Under the pieces are notes generated by a model. That model ran no database searches, was not told the DNA's origin, and saw nothing but the letters and a program-made list of their open reading frames with translations. A DNA stretch of 64,000 nt, taken from Thiomonas sp. FB-6 (GTDB lineage: Bacteria > Pseudomonadota > Gammaproteobacteria > Burkholderiales > Burkholderiaceae_C). The stretch covers positions 310,001 through 374,000 of the forward strand of contig NZ_KB898471.1 of assembly GCF_000377645.1 (NCBI RefSeq). Reading direction: 5' to 3'. Positions 54,331 through 63,032 of the stretch are shown piece by piece (the first letter of the stretch is position 1; every line of letters begins with the position of its first letter). The translations under genes were made by a program, and so were the position numbers.

Positions 54331-54377
54331 CAGCATAGGCAGACGCCAGACGCCGCGCCCCCCTCCGGAGGAGGGGG
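54331..54377 (-). promoter_or_regulatory. palindromic activator site plus -10 element, copy C (acyl-CoA ligase gene)
   Basis: Minus strand: CCCCCTCC-TCC-GGAGGGGG (54377-54359, perfect 8-bp arms), 19 nt, CCTATGCTG (54339-54331). TATGCT implies a start near 54325 and a 25-nt leader. The site begins 7 bp after the stop of the MalT-type regulator gene. Confidence 0.7.
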
Positions 54378-54384
54378 CGCCCCT

Positions 54385-57060
54385 TCAATCGTCCGCGCCG
54401 AGGAAGCCCAGCACGCGGGCCCGCACGACCACCTGCCTGCGCGAGCCGGCATCGAGCTTGGCGAACAGGTTCTTCAAGTGCCACTTGATCGTCGCCTCGC
54501 CCACGCCCAATGCCCGCGCCACCTCCTTGTTGGAGAGATTGCGCGCGAGAAGCTCCAGGATGGCGCGCTCCTTCGGGGTCAGCACCGAGGCCGTGCCGGC
54601 CGCGCGCATGGGCGCGTCGGCCGGCGGCCCGGGGGACGCAACCGCTTGCGGCGCGGGGTACGGGTCGTCGCGAAGACCGGCCATGGCCGAGGCCACGCCC
54701 GGATGGCTGTCCTGCAGACTGCGCCGCAGGCCGCTGGCCCTGGCCAGGCCGACGGCCTCGCCGAGCAGCGCCGAGCCGTCGCGCCCGGAGCGCTCGGCGA
54801 CGTATGCACGCAAGGCCATGGCCACCACCTGCAGGCGTCCGGCGCCTTGCGCGACGGCTGCCTGCTGGGCCGCGGCGAGCAGTTCCTCCGCCTCGCCCCA
54901 CCGATGTTCCGCGATGGCGGTATGGGCCCGCGCCGCGTTGACCAGCACCGTCGCCGCGCCTTGCCACAGCGGCCCGGTGGGGTGATCGCCCCGGACGAGC
55001 ACCTGGTCGATGCGCGCGAGCAACGTTCGGCAGGTCTGGACACGCCCTAGCGCCGCGTGCAGTCGCACCTGCTCACCGAGCCCGGCCAGGCTCAGCCTGG
55101 GCAGGCCCCGGGCATCGCCGGCCGCCTCCAGCGCCTGCGCGATGTCCAGCGCGTGATGTTCGCGGCCCTGGGCCGCCGCCACGCGCACGGCCGTACGCAT
55201 GCCCAGCAGCAGCGTGTCGGGAAGCCCGGAGTGTTCGAGCACATCCAGCCGGTCGGCCTGCACGGCAAGCGCCTCGTCCAGGCGATCGGCCTCGTACAAC
55301 ACCAGCGCGAGCAAGGCAGCGAGCATGCAGGCCAGGGGATGGCGGCGCCCGAGCTCGGCCTCGCTGGTCTGCAGCGCGCGCTGCAACAGGGGTTCGGCCA
55401 GCCGCAGCTGCCCCGCCCATACGTGGCTCAAGGCATGGATCAGCTCGCTCCAGCGCAGCGCGTAGACCTGGCCGGGTCCGAAGCGCCCGATCGGCGCATG
55501 CTCCTGGTGGCGCCTGGCCCGCGCGGGCTGCCCCTGCAGAATGTCGAACATGGCCAGACGATTCGCATGCATCTGCAACAGCCGCGCCTCCCGCGTGGGG
55601 GGCGGCGCCTGCGTCCACGGCTGCATGATGCGCACGTACGCGTCCGGGTCGTCGGCGAACAGCGCCGCGCCGCTTTGGATCAGGGCGCATTCATAACGGA
55701 TCCCCTCGTCCTGCCGCGCATCCTCCAGGATGTCGCGGACCAGGGCCTGCGCCTGGCGATGGCGCTCCCCCAATGCCAGGGCCCAGGCCGCCGCCATGCG
55801 CAGGCGCGGACGCCGCGCGAGTTCGCCCGCCGGCAACTGGTCGAGCCAATCCAGCATGGAGGCCAGCCGGCCCTGCATGACGGCCTCGTAGAAACACTGT
55901 TCGGCCAGGTCGTTGGCGCGCTGGTCGAGTCCCGCGCTGCGCGCGTGACGCGCCGCCTGCTCGAACATGCCCTCCCGCACGAACCACTCCATGGCGCGCC
56001 GGTGAATCTCCGAGCGCTGCTCCACGGGCAGTCGGGCGAAGCGAGCCTGAAGCGCCCCGCGCGCCAGGGCATTGCAGCGAAACCATCCGGCGTCATCGAC
56101 GGAGAAGAACAGCGGCGTGGTCTGGGCCAGCCGTGCCAACGTATCGCCCGCCTCGGGCCGTCCGCTCAGAGCCTCGCACAGCCTCGGGTGCAGCAGGTCA
56201 CAAGCCGAGGTGATGGTCAGGAACGAGACATCCTCCTCGGACAGACCGCTGCACAGGGGTTCGAACAGCGCATGCTCGGGATGCCGCGGATCCACGGCAC
56301 CGACCAGCTCCTGCAGATTCACCCCTCGCTGCAGCGCTCCGAGCGCCAGGTGAATGCCCTGGGGCCAGCCATCGGCGCAGTCGTGGATTCTTGCCGCGGC
56401 ATCGGCATCCACGCTGGATCCGAGGCGCGTGCGCAACAAGGCGAGGGTCTCGTCGAGCTGAAAGCGCAGCGTGTCCGCGCCGAGAATCGCGCATCCGCCG
56501 TAGCCCACGAGATCCGCGACGGCCTGTTCCAGCGGATCCCTCGACGCGACGACCATGCGCAGATTCGGCGGCAGGTTGTGCAACAGGTAACTCAGGGCGG
56601 CCTGAGCTTCCTCGCAGAGATTCGCGGCCTCGTCGATCATCAGGACGATTCGCAAGGGCGTCATCGCCACTTCGGCGAGCCACGAGGTCATGACTTCCCG
56701 CAGTCCGTGAAACACGGTGGTCCCGGACAATTGGGCCGCGCCGAAGCCAGCGCGCGCGCAGCCAATGCGAACCGCCAGGGCCAGGGCCGCGGCGAAACGC
56801 CGTGGGGACATCTGGGAGTCCGGGCCGAGCCAGGCCACGGCGTCCCCCTGCTCCAGGGTCTGCTGGCGCCACTGCGCGAGCAGCGAACTCTTGCCGAAAC
56901 CCGGCGGCGCTTGCAGCAGCACCACCGGCACGTCGGCCAGGGGGCCCTGCGTGAGGCTCAGGCGCGGACGGTGCAACAGCTGCCGCGTGGGTCGCGGCGG
57001 GGTGCAGCGCAGAACGAGTTCGCTCAGTGAGGGGTCGACGCCACTCAGCGCGTGGGACAT
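54385..57060 (-). CDS. MalT-type LuxR-family ATP-dependent transcriptional activator
   Basis: 891 residues, the length of MalT. The N-terminal STAND NTPase has Walker A at residues 50-59 (QAPPGFGKSS) and a Walker B region IVLMIDEAANL, followed by a winged helix and a long TPR-like superhelix (about 350-800). The C-terminal LuxR helix-turn-helix is LTPKERAILELLARNLSNKE followed by GVGEATIKWHLKNLFAKL. Such proteins multimerise on inducer and ATP binding and activate promoters with repeated or palindromic sites. Its gene directly precedes copy C, and three palindromic promoters surround it, so it is the best candidate regulator for this catabolic regulon. The inducer is unknown. Confidence 0.88.
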   Translation of the reverse strand: MSHALSGVDPSLSELVLRCTPPRPTRQLLHRPRLSLTQGPLADVPVVLLQAPPGFGKSSLLAQWRQQTLEQGDAVAWLGPDSQMSPRRFAAALALAVRIGCARAGFGAAQLSGTTVFHGLREVMTSWLAEVAMTPLRIVLMIDEAANLCEEAQAALSYLLHNLPPNLRMVVASRDPLEQAVADLVGYGGCAILGADTLRFQLDETLALLRTRLGSSVDADAAARIHDCADGWPQGIHLALGALQRGVNLQELVGAVDPRHPEHALFEPLCSGLSEEDVSFLTITSACDLLHPRLCEALSGRPEAGDTLARLAQTTPLFFSVDDAGWFRCNALARGALQARFARLPVEQRSEIHRRAMEWFVREGMFEQAARHARSAGLDQRANDLAEQCFYEAVMQGRLASMLDWLDQLPAGELARRPRLRMAAAWALALGERHRQAQALVRDILEDARQDEGIRYECALIQSGAALFADDPDAYVRIMQPWTQAPPPTREARLLQMHANRLAMFDILQGQPARARRHQEHAPIGRFGPGQVYALRWSELIHALSHVWAGQLRLAEPLLQRALQTSEAELGRRHPLACMLAALLALVLYEADRLDEALAVQADRLDVLEHSGLPDTLLLGMRTAVRVAAAQGREHHALDIAQALEAAGDARGLPRLSLAGLGEQVRLHAALGRVQTCRTLLARIDQVLVRGDHPTGPLWQGAATVLVNAARAHTAIAEHRWGEAEELLAAAQQAAVAQGAGRLQVVAMALRAYVAERSGRDGSALLGEAVGLARASGLRRSLQDSHPGVASAMAGLRDDPYPAPQAVASPGPPADAPMRAAGTASVLTPKERAILELLARNLSNKEVARALGVGEATIKWHLKNLFAKLDAGSRRQVVVRARVLGFLGADD

Positions 57061-57167
57061 GACGCCTTGCCTCTTCGACGATGTCGGGCCAGGAATGATT
57101 CCGTATCAGCGTATCAGCATCCGTCCCGGCCAATGCCTCGGGGTCGAACCCCTCGGTCCCGGCCCTG

Positions 57168-57551
57168 CTACACGGAGCAGCCCGACGCCGAGGCGCTCCA
57201 GGTTGCCGGGGCGGTCGTCCTGGCCGGGCTGGTCCAGCCGCTGCATGACCGAAGCCTGGTCAGTGTCCAGTAGCGATGGATGGTCTGGCGCTCGACCTCC
57301 TGCTTGCAGCCCGCATGGTTGATGGCCGCGACCCGTGAGGGCGATACCGCCGAGGTGCCCGAGCGCAGCTGGCTCTGGTCGAAGTAGTCGGTTCGCAGGC
57401 TGATGCGCCAGCCGGTGCCGGTGCCGTGGCCCATGGCGGCGCCCGACGACAGTGAGCATCCGCAGGTGGCACACGCGAAGGCTCAGGCCGGGGCGAGGGC
57501 GGCGCAGCACAGTGCCAGCGCGCGCGCCGAGGCTCGTGTTCCGCAACCCAT
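57168..57551 (-). pseudogene. broken gene for a secreted/outer-membrane protein with a CATCGC motif
   Basis: ATG 57551 has GGGAGG 7 nt upstream and encodes a plausible signal peptide (RASARALALCCAALAPA). An in-frame TGA (57485-57483) falls exactly at the expected cleavage site. Past it the same frame continues AFACATCGCSLSS, then WRISLRTDYFDQSQLRSGT and EVERQTIHRYWTLT, which resembles the N-terminus of a family of Cys-motif outer-membrane beta-barrel proteins, before it ends at 57168 without the barrel. Signal, ribosome site and mature start have survived, while a nonsense change and loss of the 3' part have destroyed the gene. It fills the 57061-57586 gap; nothing else is seen there. Confidence 0.6.
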
Positions 57552-57586
57552 GGAAGGGCCTCCCGTGGCGCGGCCGCGCCTTGGGA

Positions 57587-58456
57587 TCAGGCGCGCTGCC
57601 AACGCAACAGGGGGTAGCGGATCAGGTAGATCAGCCGGGTCGACAGGGTGCTCAGCACGCCGATCGTGATCATTCCGACCACGATGTTCGAGTACTGGAT
57701 CAGCTGATAGGCGTTCCAGGTGTAGTAGCCGATGCCGGCGCGTCCCCCGATCATCTCCCCCGCGACCAGCGAGAACCAGGAAACCCCCATTCCGATCGCC
57801 GCGCCCGAGGTGATGGACGGCAAGGCTGAAGGAATGATCACGCTGAACAGCACGTTCCGTTCCTTCGCGCCAAGCGTCTTCGCCGCGTTGATGAGGGCGC
57901 CGGGCGTTGCCTCGACCCCCTGGATGGTGTTCAGCACGATGGGGAAGAAGGCTCCGAGAAAGGTGATGAACAGGATGCTTTCCTCGGTGGTCGGCCAGAT
58001 CAGGATGGCCAGGGGGATCCAGGTGATGGCCGGAATGGGGCGAACGATTTCGACGTAGGGCATGAAGGCCCACCGGAACCATTTGTATCGCCCGATCGCC
58101 ACGCCCATCGCCACTCCGAGAATGGCCGCCAAGCCAAACGATCCGGCAATGCGCAGAACGCTGACCCCGACGTCGACATAGAAAGCCGGCGTCTGCAACG
58201 CGCCCAGCAGTGCCGATCCCACGTCCCGGGGAGTCGGCACGTTCTCGAAATCGAGGTAGAGGTGCGCGCCATGGCTCGCCAGGAATTGCCAGAGCAGGAG
58301 TCCGAGCGCGATCGCGGTTCCTCCGATCAGGATCGGAAAAAGAAATCCGAGCCTGCCTCGCACGGCACGGCGAACGGCCCGGCGCCGCGTCGAACCTGCA
58401 CGCCCGTCCACCCGTCGTCGGGCGCCGGGGTTCATCGAGATGGCCGCCTCGTTCAT
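57587..58456 (-). CDS. ABC transporter permease, SsuC/TauC/NrtB type
   Basis: 289 residues with about six membrane helices. The cytoplasmic EAA loop is VEATPGALINAAKTLGAKER followed by SVIIPSALPSITSGAAIGMG, typical of the nitrate/sulfonate/taurine (NitT/TauT) permeases. AGGAGG lies 8 nt before ATG 58456. It follows the binding-protein gene by 50 bp; the ATPase of the set is encoded 5 kb upstream at 63029 in the same direction, separated by the etf and reductase genes. The substrate is an anionic or zwitterionic small molecule, not determined. Confidence 0.87.
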   Translation of the reverse strand: MNEAAISMNPGARRRVDGRAGSTRRRAVRRAVRGRLGFLFPILIGGTAIALGLLLWQFLASHGAHLYLDFENVPTPRDVGSALLGALQTPAFYVDVGVSVLRIAGSFGLAAILGVAMGVAIGRYKWFRWAFMPYVEIVRPIPAITWIPLAILIWPTTEESILFITFLGAFFPIVLNTIQGVEATPGALINAAKTLGAKERNVLFSVIIPSALPSITSGAAIGMGVSWFSLVAGEMIGGRAGIGYYTWNAYQLIQYSNIVVGMITIGVLSTLSTRLIYLIRYPLLRWQRA

Positions 58457-58506
58457 GGCATGTTCCTCCTTGGAGTTCCTGGGATCCACTACGACAGCGT
58501 CAGGCG

Positions 58507-59865
58507 CTACGCGGCAGCGCGCAACTGCGTGAAGCTGAGAATGTTGCCTCCCTTTTCCTTTTGCTCCCTGAGGGCCTCGCCCTTGGTGAGGTAGGCGTCG
58601 ATGGAACTTCCATCCTTCACGTACCAGGCGGTTTTGCCGAACATTTTCAGGCCGGATCGGGCGTCATAGACATAGACCGCGTCGATGCCTTTGCCCTTCC
58701 CGGTCAGCTGGCCCAGCGCCTTGAACATGTCGGCGTTGGTTCCGTATTGCTTGATTCCCTCGCCCGCGACCCAGATCTCCGGCGGCATATGGGCATCGCC
58801 TTGCGGATTATTCAGGGTGCCCGCCTGCTTCGCATAATTCAGGCCCATCTCGCCATACGCGGTCTTGAGATAGCTGGCATCGACCCATTGGCGCATGTTC
58901 AGCGGCGGTACATCGGCATACTTCGCCAGCAGGCCGTGATCGTAGGCCAGGGTATCGAGCCATTTGGCCTTGATGGTCGGGTCGAGGGTCAGGTAGCCAC
59001 CGCGGCTGAAATACAGGTAGAGAACCTCCTTGGGAATCATGGTCCAGGCTGCCATTTTCTTGCTGGCCATGTAGGGGTTTTCGGCGATCCACTGATCGGC
59101 CGCGATCACGGCTTTCGCATAGGCGACGACGATTTCCGGATATTTCTGCGCGAAGGCCCGGGTCACCACCACGCCGTGCAGGTAGGGAGTCTTCGTCTCG
59201 GCGCCGGAGTAGATCATGCGCCCGGTGCCCTTGTACTCCATGTATTCGGTCATCGGACAGAAGTCGGCATGCGCATCGATCTTCCTGGCGGCGATGGCCG
59301 TGATCCCGACCATGGGGGTCTGGTTGGAGACCTTCAGGTCGGAGTACTTCAGTCCGGCTTGCTGCGCCATTTCGTACAGCATCCCCCAGGCGGAGCTTCC
59401 GATCGGCACCGAAATGTCCTTTCCAACCAGCTGCTTGACGCTGGTGATCGGCGACGACGTCGGCACCGCGATGCTGTTGCCAGCCCCGTCGAGGTTGTAG
59501 GCCGTCATGCTGAACAGGATCGACCGGTTATCGCGGGTCTGCTGGAATTTCGCGCCGTTGACGACCAGGGGATAATCACCCATCACGCCGAAGTCGAGCT
59601 TGTTCGCCAGCATCATGTTCGTGATCGGCGCGCCCGAGCTGTAATTCCGCCAGACGATGTCGTAGCTGACCCCCTTGTACTTTCCCGTGTGCGGGAGGTA
59701 CTTCTCCAGCAAATGAAGCCCCTTGATGGCGACCCCCGCCGGGTAGGTATCGGTGCACATGCTCTGATGCCCGATGCGGATCGTGATGGTCTGCGCATCG
59801 GCATTCGAGGCAAGAATGCCCGGAAGCGACAGGGCGGCTGCAATGGCTAGGCATTTGGCGGGCAT
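58507..59865 (-). CDS. ABC transporter substrate-binding protein, NrtA/SsuA/TauA-like, with C-terminal extension
   Basis: 452 residues. Signal peptide KCLAIAAALSLPGILASNADA; periplasmic domain with IRIGHQSMCTDTYPAGVAIK, then MLANKLDFGVMGDYPLVVNG and LVGKDISVPIGSSAWGML. The family usually ends near residue 320-340; here about 110 extra residues follow (QAGTLNNPQGDAHMPPEIWV, DAVYVYDARSGLKMFGKTAW), of no family I can name. AGGAG precedes the ATG. It feeds the adjacent permease. The leader region has three GCGAGA hexamer repeats. Confidence 0.85.
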   Translation of the reverse strand: MPAKCLAIAAALSLPGILASNADAQTITIRIGHQSMCTDTYPAGVAIKGLHLLEKYLPHTGKYKGVSYDIVWRNYSSGAPITNMMLANKLDFGVMGDYPLVVNGAKFQQTRDNRSILFSMTAYNLDGAGNSIAVPTSSPITSVKQLVGKDISVPIGSSAWGMLYEMAQQAGLKYSDLKVSNQTPMVGITAIAARKIDAHADFCPMTEYMEYKGTGRMIYSGAETKTPYLHGVVVTRAFAQKYPEIVVAYAKAVIAADQWIAENPYMASKKMAAWTMIPKEVLYLYFSRGGYLTLDPTIKAKWLDTLAYDHGLLAKYADVPPLNMRQWVDASYLKTAYGEMGLNYAKQAGTLNNPQGDAHMPPEIWVAGEGIKQYGTNADMFKALGQLTGKGKGIDAVYVYDARSGLKMFGKTAWYVKDGSSIDAYLTKGEALREQKEKGGNILSFTQLRAAA

Positions 59866-59930
59866 TTCTGACTCCTGCTAACGAGTGCACGGGAACGGAA
59901 GGCGGCGTCACGGTGCCTGGGGAGCATGCA

Positions 59931-59948
59931 GCGAGAGCGAGAGCGAGA
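59931..59948. repeat. three tandem GCGAGA hexamers in the leader of the binding-protein gene
   Basis: GCGAGA occurs three times head to tail 66 bp upstream of the binding-protein ATG. The remaining gap 59866-60113 is unusually AT-rich for this window around 59970-60030 and includes TTGT-TATG-ACAA, possibly the promoter/operator. Confidence 0.6.
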
Positions 59949-60113
59949 GCGGGCGCTCGGCTCGACAGGACTTGTTATGACAACGTATCGTTAGCAAATG
60001 ATGTGCCAGCGAAATTCCGTGAAAATCTCCCTGTTCTGGTTCATTCGGGGGGGAATCGCCGCGAGGCCCGGTCCAACAAGGGGCAGCCCGCACAAAATGA
60101 AGGCGCGGACCGG

Positions 60114-61058
60114 CTACGCGGGGCTCGCGAACGCGCCCGAGAGGGCGGGCACGACGTCGAACAAATCGGCCACGAGGCCGAAATCGGCCACCCCGAAAAT
60201 GGGGGCCTCGGCGTCCTGGTTGATGGCGACGATGAGCTTGCTGTCCTTCATGCCGGCCAGGTGCTGGATCGCACCCGAGATGCCTACGGCCAGGTACACC
60301 TGCGGCGCGACGATCCGGCCCGTCTGCCCGACCTGCCATTCATTCGGCGCGTACCCCGCGTCGACCGCTGCGCGGCTGGCTCCCAGCGCCGCGCCCAGGC
60401 TTTGCGCCAGCGGACCCAGCAGGGACTCGAAGTGCTCCCGGCTTCCCAGGCCGCGTCCGCCGGACACCACCACCCGCGCGGACCCGAGTTCGGGGCCTTC
60501 GCCACCGTCCATGTCGCGCTCGACGAGCTGAAGCAGCCCGGAGTCGCCCGTAACGGCGACGGTCTCGATCTCGGCCTGCGCGCCACCCGCGGCGGCCGGC
60601 TCGAAGGCGCTGCTTCGCACCGTGATCACCTGCACGGCATCCAGGCCGCGCACGGTAGCCACCGCGCCGCCGGCGTAGATGGGACGGCGGAAGGTGTCGG
60701 GTGCCAGCACCTCGATGATGTCGGAAATCTGCACGACGTCCAGCACAGCCGCCACGCGGGGAAGCACGTTCCTGCCGAAGGCGCTCGCCGGCGCCAGGAT
60801 GTGGCTGTAGCGTCCCGCGACGGCCACGATCTGCGGCGCCAGATTTTCCGCCAGGCCGTCGCCCAGGTGCCCGGCATCCGCGTGCAGCACCCTGGAGACA
60901 CCGGCCACTTGCGCCGCCTCGGCGGCCACGGCGGCGCAGTCGTGCCCGGCGACCAGCATGTGAACGCCGCAGGCACAGGCGCTGGCGGCACCCACGGTGT
61001 GCAAGGTCGCGGGCTTGAGCGTGCGGCCGTCGTGTTCGGCGATGACGAGTGCGGGCAT
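60114..61058 (-). CDS. etfA: electron transfer flavoprotein alpha subunit
   Basis: 314 residues. N-terminal domain starts [20 protein letters not shown]; the C-terminal FAD-binding domain has [60 protein letters not shown] and [20 protein letters not shown], the diagnostic ETF-alpha signature. It carries electrons from dehydrogenases (or demethylating oxidases) to ETF:quinone oxidoreductase or another acceptor. It follows etfB by 13 bp. As a second, pathway-dedicated ETF next to a ferredoxin reductase it probably serves a specific catabolic oxidase. Confidence 0.95.
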   Translation of the reverse strand: MPALVIAEHDGRTLKPATLHTVGAASACACGVHMLVAGHDCAAVAAEAAQVAGVSRVLHADAGHLGDGLAENLAPQIVAVAGRYSHILAPASAFGRNVLPRVAAVLDVVQISDIIEVLAPDTFRRPIYAGGAVATVRGLDAVQVITVRSSAFEPAAAGGAQAEIETVAVTGDSGLLQLVERDMDGGEGPELGSARVVVSGGRGLGSREHFESLLGPLAQSLGAALGASRAAVDAGYAPNEWQVGQTGRIVAPQVYLAVGISGAIQHLAGMKDSKLIVAINQDAEAPIFGVADFGLVADLFDVVPALSGAFASPA

Positions 61059-61071
61059 GGTGCGAGGCTCC

Positions 61072-61824
61072 TCAACGGGAAAGTTCGGCCTTCAGGACGT
61101 CGATCAGCGCCGCCGCGTCGGCGACCCGGACGCCTTCGGCACGCGGCGCGGGCTCGGCCACCCGCAGGGTCTGTACGTGCTGCCTCAGCTCGACCCCGAG
61201 TTCGGCGGGCCGCAGCGTGGCCAGGGCCTTCTTCCTGGCCTTCATGATGTTGGGCAGCGTGACGTAGCGCGGCTCGTTCAGGCGCAGGTCGGCCGTGATC
61301 ACGGCCGGCAGGGGCATGCTCAGGATTTCCGAGCCGCCGTCGATTTCGCGCCGGACCCGCACACGGCCCTCGGCCATCTCGACGCCGGAGGCGAAGGTGG
61401 CCTGGGGCCAGCCGAGCAGCGCCGCGAGCATCTGCCCGGTCTGGTTGCAGTCGTCGTCCACCGCCTGCTTGCCCAGCAGCACGAGCTGCGCCTGCTCCCG
61501 GCGGATCACGGCCAGCAGCAGCTTGGCCACGTGCAGCGGCAGCAACTCGAATTCGGGGTCGGTCTCGACCAGCACCGCGCGATCGGCCCCCATGGCCATG
61601 GCGGTGCGCAATGCCTCGGCGCACGCCGCGACCCCGCAACTCACGCAGACGACCTCCGTGGCCACGCCCTGCTCCTTCCAGCGCACCGCCTGCTCGACCG
61701 CGACTTCATCGAAGGGGTTGATGCCCATCCGGACCCCCGCGAGTTCCACACCGCTTTCATCGTCGCGGACCCGCACCTTGACGTTCGAGTCCACGACACG
61801 CTTGACCGCGACGAGTACCTTCAT
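61072..61824 (-). CDS. etfB: electron transfer flavoprotein beta subunit
   Basis: 250 residues. MKVLVAVKRVVDSNVKVRVR start, NPFDEVAVEQAVRWKE, then VLLGKQAVDDDCNQTGQMLA and the AMP-site region are standard for EtfB; the C-terminal LPNIMKARKKAL is the ETF-beta recognition-loop signature. It dimerises with EtfA. Upstream is the ferredoxin-NADP reductase gene (24 bp), so the three are co-transcribed. Confidence 0.95.
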   Translation of the reverse strand: MKVLVAVKRVVDSNVKVRVRDDESGVELAGVRMGINPFDEVAVEQAVRWKEQGVATEVVCVSCGVAACAEALRTAMAMGADRAVLVETDPEFELLPLHVAKLLLAVIRREQAQLVLLGKQAVDDDCNQTGQMLAALLGWPQATFASGVEMAEGRVRVRREIDGGSEILSMPLPAVITADLRLNEPRYVTLPNIMKARKKALATLRPAELGVELRQHVQTLRVAEPAPRAEGVRVADAAALIDVLKAELSR

Positions 61825-61848
61825 GCTCGACTCCCGATTCGACCTGGT

Positions 61849-62625
61849 CTACTTCTCGACGAAGGCACGTTCGATCACGTAATCGCCCGCCACCCCCTGG
61901 CTGGGGCTGATCTCGAAGCGCCGGGCGTCCAGCAACTCGCAGCAGGCATTGAGCATGGCGCTGCTGCCACAGATCATCACCCTGTCCGCGAGCGGATCCA
62001 GGGCGGGCAATCCAAGATCGCGCGTGAGGCGATCGCTTTGCAGAAGGTCGGTGATTCGCCCCTGGTATTTGTAGGGCTCACGCGTGACGGTGGGGTAGTA
62101 GACGAGACGCTCGCGCACCAGCTCGCCCAGGTATTCGTGTCGCGGCAGTTCATGCTGGATGAACTCCGCGTACGCCAGGTCGCTGACCTTGCGCGTGCCA
62201 TGCACCAGAATGACCTTCTCGAAGCGCTCGTAGGTCTCGGGGTCCTGGATGATGCTCATGAAGGGCGCGAGACCGGTGCCCGTCGACAGCAGGTACAGGC
62301 GCTTGCCCGGGCGCAGGTCGTCCATGACCAGGGTCCCCACGGGCTTGCGGCCGACGATGATCTCGTCGTCCGGCTTGAGATGCTGCAGGCGCGAGGTCAG
62401 GGGACCATCCGGCACCTTGATGCTGAAGAATTCGAGATGCTCGGCGTGATTCGGACTCGCGATGCTGTAGGCGCGCAACAGCGCCTTGCCGCCCACCGAC
62501 AGCCCCAGCATCAGGAAATGTCCGTTGTGGAATCGCAGCGCGGGATCGCGCGTGGTGCGGAAGGTGAACAGGGACTCGTTCCAGTGTTGCACACTCGTGA
62601 CGCGTTCAATGGTGAAGTTCGACAT
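61849..62625 (-). CDS. fpr: ferredoxin--NADP(+) reductase
   Basis: 258 residues, the length of bacterial subclass I Fpr. FAD-binding motif RAYSIASPNHAEHLEFFSIK (RxYS), then GPLTSRLQHLKPDDEI, the NADP-site TGTGLAPFMSII, and the C-terminal VIERAFVEK. It transfers electrons between NADPH and ferredoxin. Burkholderiales chromosomes usually carry a housekeeping copy; this one sits in an operon with etfBA and an ABC transporter, suggesting a supply of reducing power to a Rieske or other ferredoxin-dependent oxygenase just outside the window. Confidence 0.92.
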   Translation of the reverse strand: MSNFTIERVTSVQHWNESLFTFRTTRDPALRFHNGHFLMLGLSVGGKALLRAYSIASPNHAEHLEFFSIKVPDGPLTSRLQHLKPDDEIIVGRKPVGTLVMDDLRPGKRLYLLSTGTGLAPFMSIIQDPETYERFEKVILVHGTRKVSDLAYAEFIQHELPRHEYLGELVRERLVYYPTVTREPYKYQGRITDLLQSDRLTRDLGLPALDPLADRVMICGSSAMLNACCELLDARRFEISPSQGVAGDYVIERAFVEK

Positions 62626-62669
62626 GACGTGACGGTGGTCGTGACGGTGGTTGAGGTTGCTTCGGGGGC

Positions 62670-63032
62670 TCAGGACTGCTCGGCGCCGAGTTCGCGCAGG
62701 TAGGCCCAGGGAAAGATGCCGCGTCCGTGCCCGTCGGAGAACACCAGGTTCAGGCCCTGCTCGCCGACGGGCTCGGCATGGTGCAGGCGGATCGTCGCCG
62801 CGGATTCGGCGACGGGCTTGTGCGCGCGGCGCAGCGCCACGCAGGCGGCGCAGCGGCAGCTCGCACGCAGCAGGCCGTGCGCCAGCAGGCTGCGGCCGCC
62901 GTCCGTCCAGCAGATCTCGAGCACGGCCGAAGCACCATGGTTGGTGATGGCCACCGGGAATGCACCGCGGGCCGGCGCCGCGCCCGGGCCGAATTCGCCG
63001 GGATGCCCGGAAGGGGAGGTCCGGGTGCTCAT
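62670..63032 (-). CDS. DUF971-domain protein
   Basis: 120 residues. The motif sequence EICWTDGGRSLLAHGLLRAS, SCRCAACV (Cys-rich, likely metal-binding), then LVFSDGHGRGIFPWAYLREL is the DUF971 fold, also found as the N-terminal domain of gamma-butyrobetaine dioxygenase and related TauD-like enzymes. ATG 63032 overlaps the ATPase stop in ATGA. Stand-alone versions occur beside Mrp/ApbC or betaine genes; here the link with transport, ETF and Fpr genes hints at betaine-type catabolism. No catalytic activity can be assigned. Confidence 0.85.
   Translation of the reverse strand: MSTRTSPSGHPGEFGPGAAPARGAFPVAITNHGASAVLEICWTDGGRSLLAHGLLRASCRCAACVALRRAHKPVAESAATIRLHHAEPVGEQGLNLVFSDGHGRGIFPWAYLRELGAEQS

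Noticed and set aside
57483-57485. TGA as selenocysteine or programmed read-through codon
   Set aside because: It lies at a signal-peptide cleavage site, there is no visible SECIS-like hairpin after it, and the rest of the gene is also missing.
59931-59948. GCGAGA repeats as a CRISPR-like or satellite array
   Set aside because: Only three 6-bp units without spacers; a simple tandem repeat.
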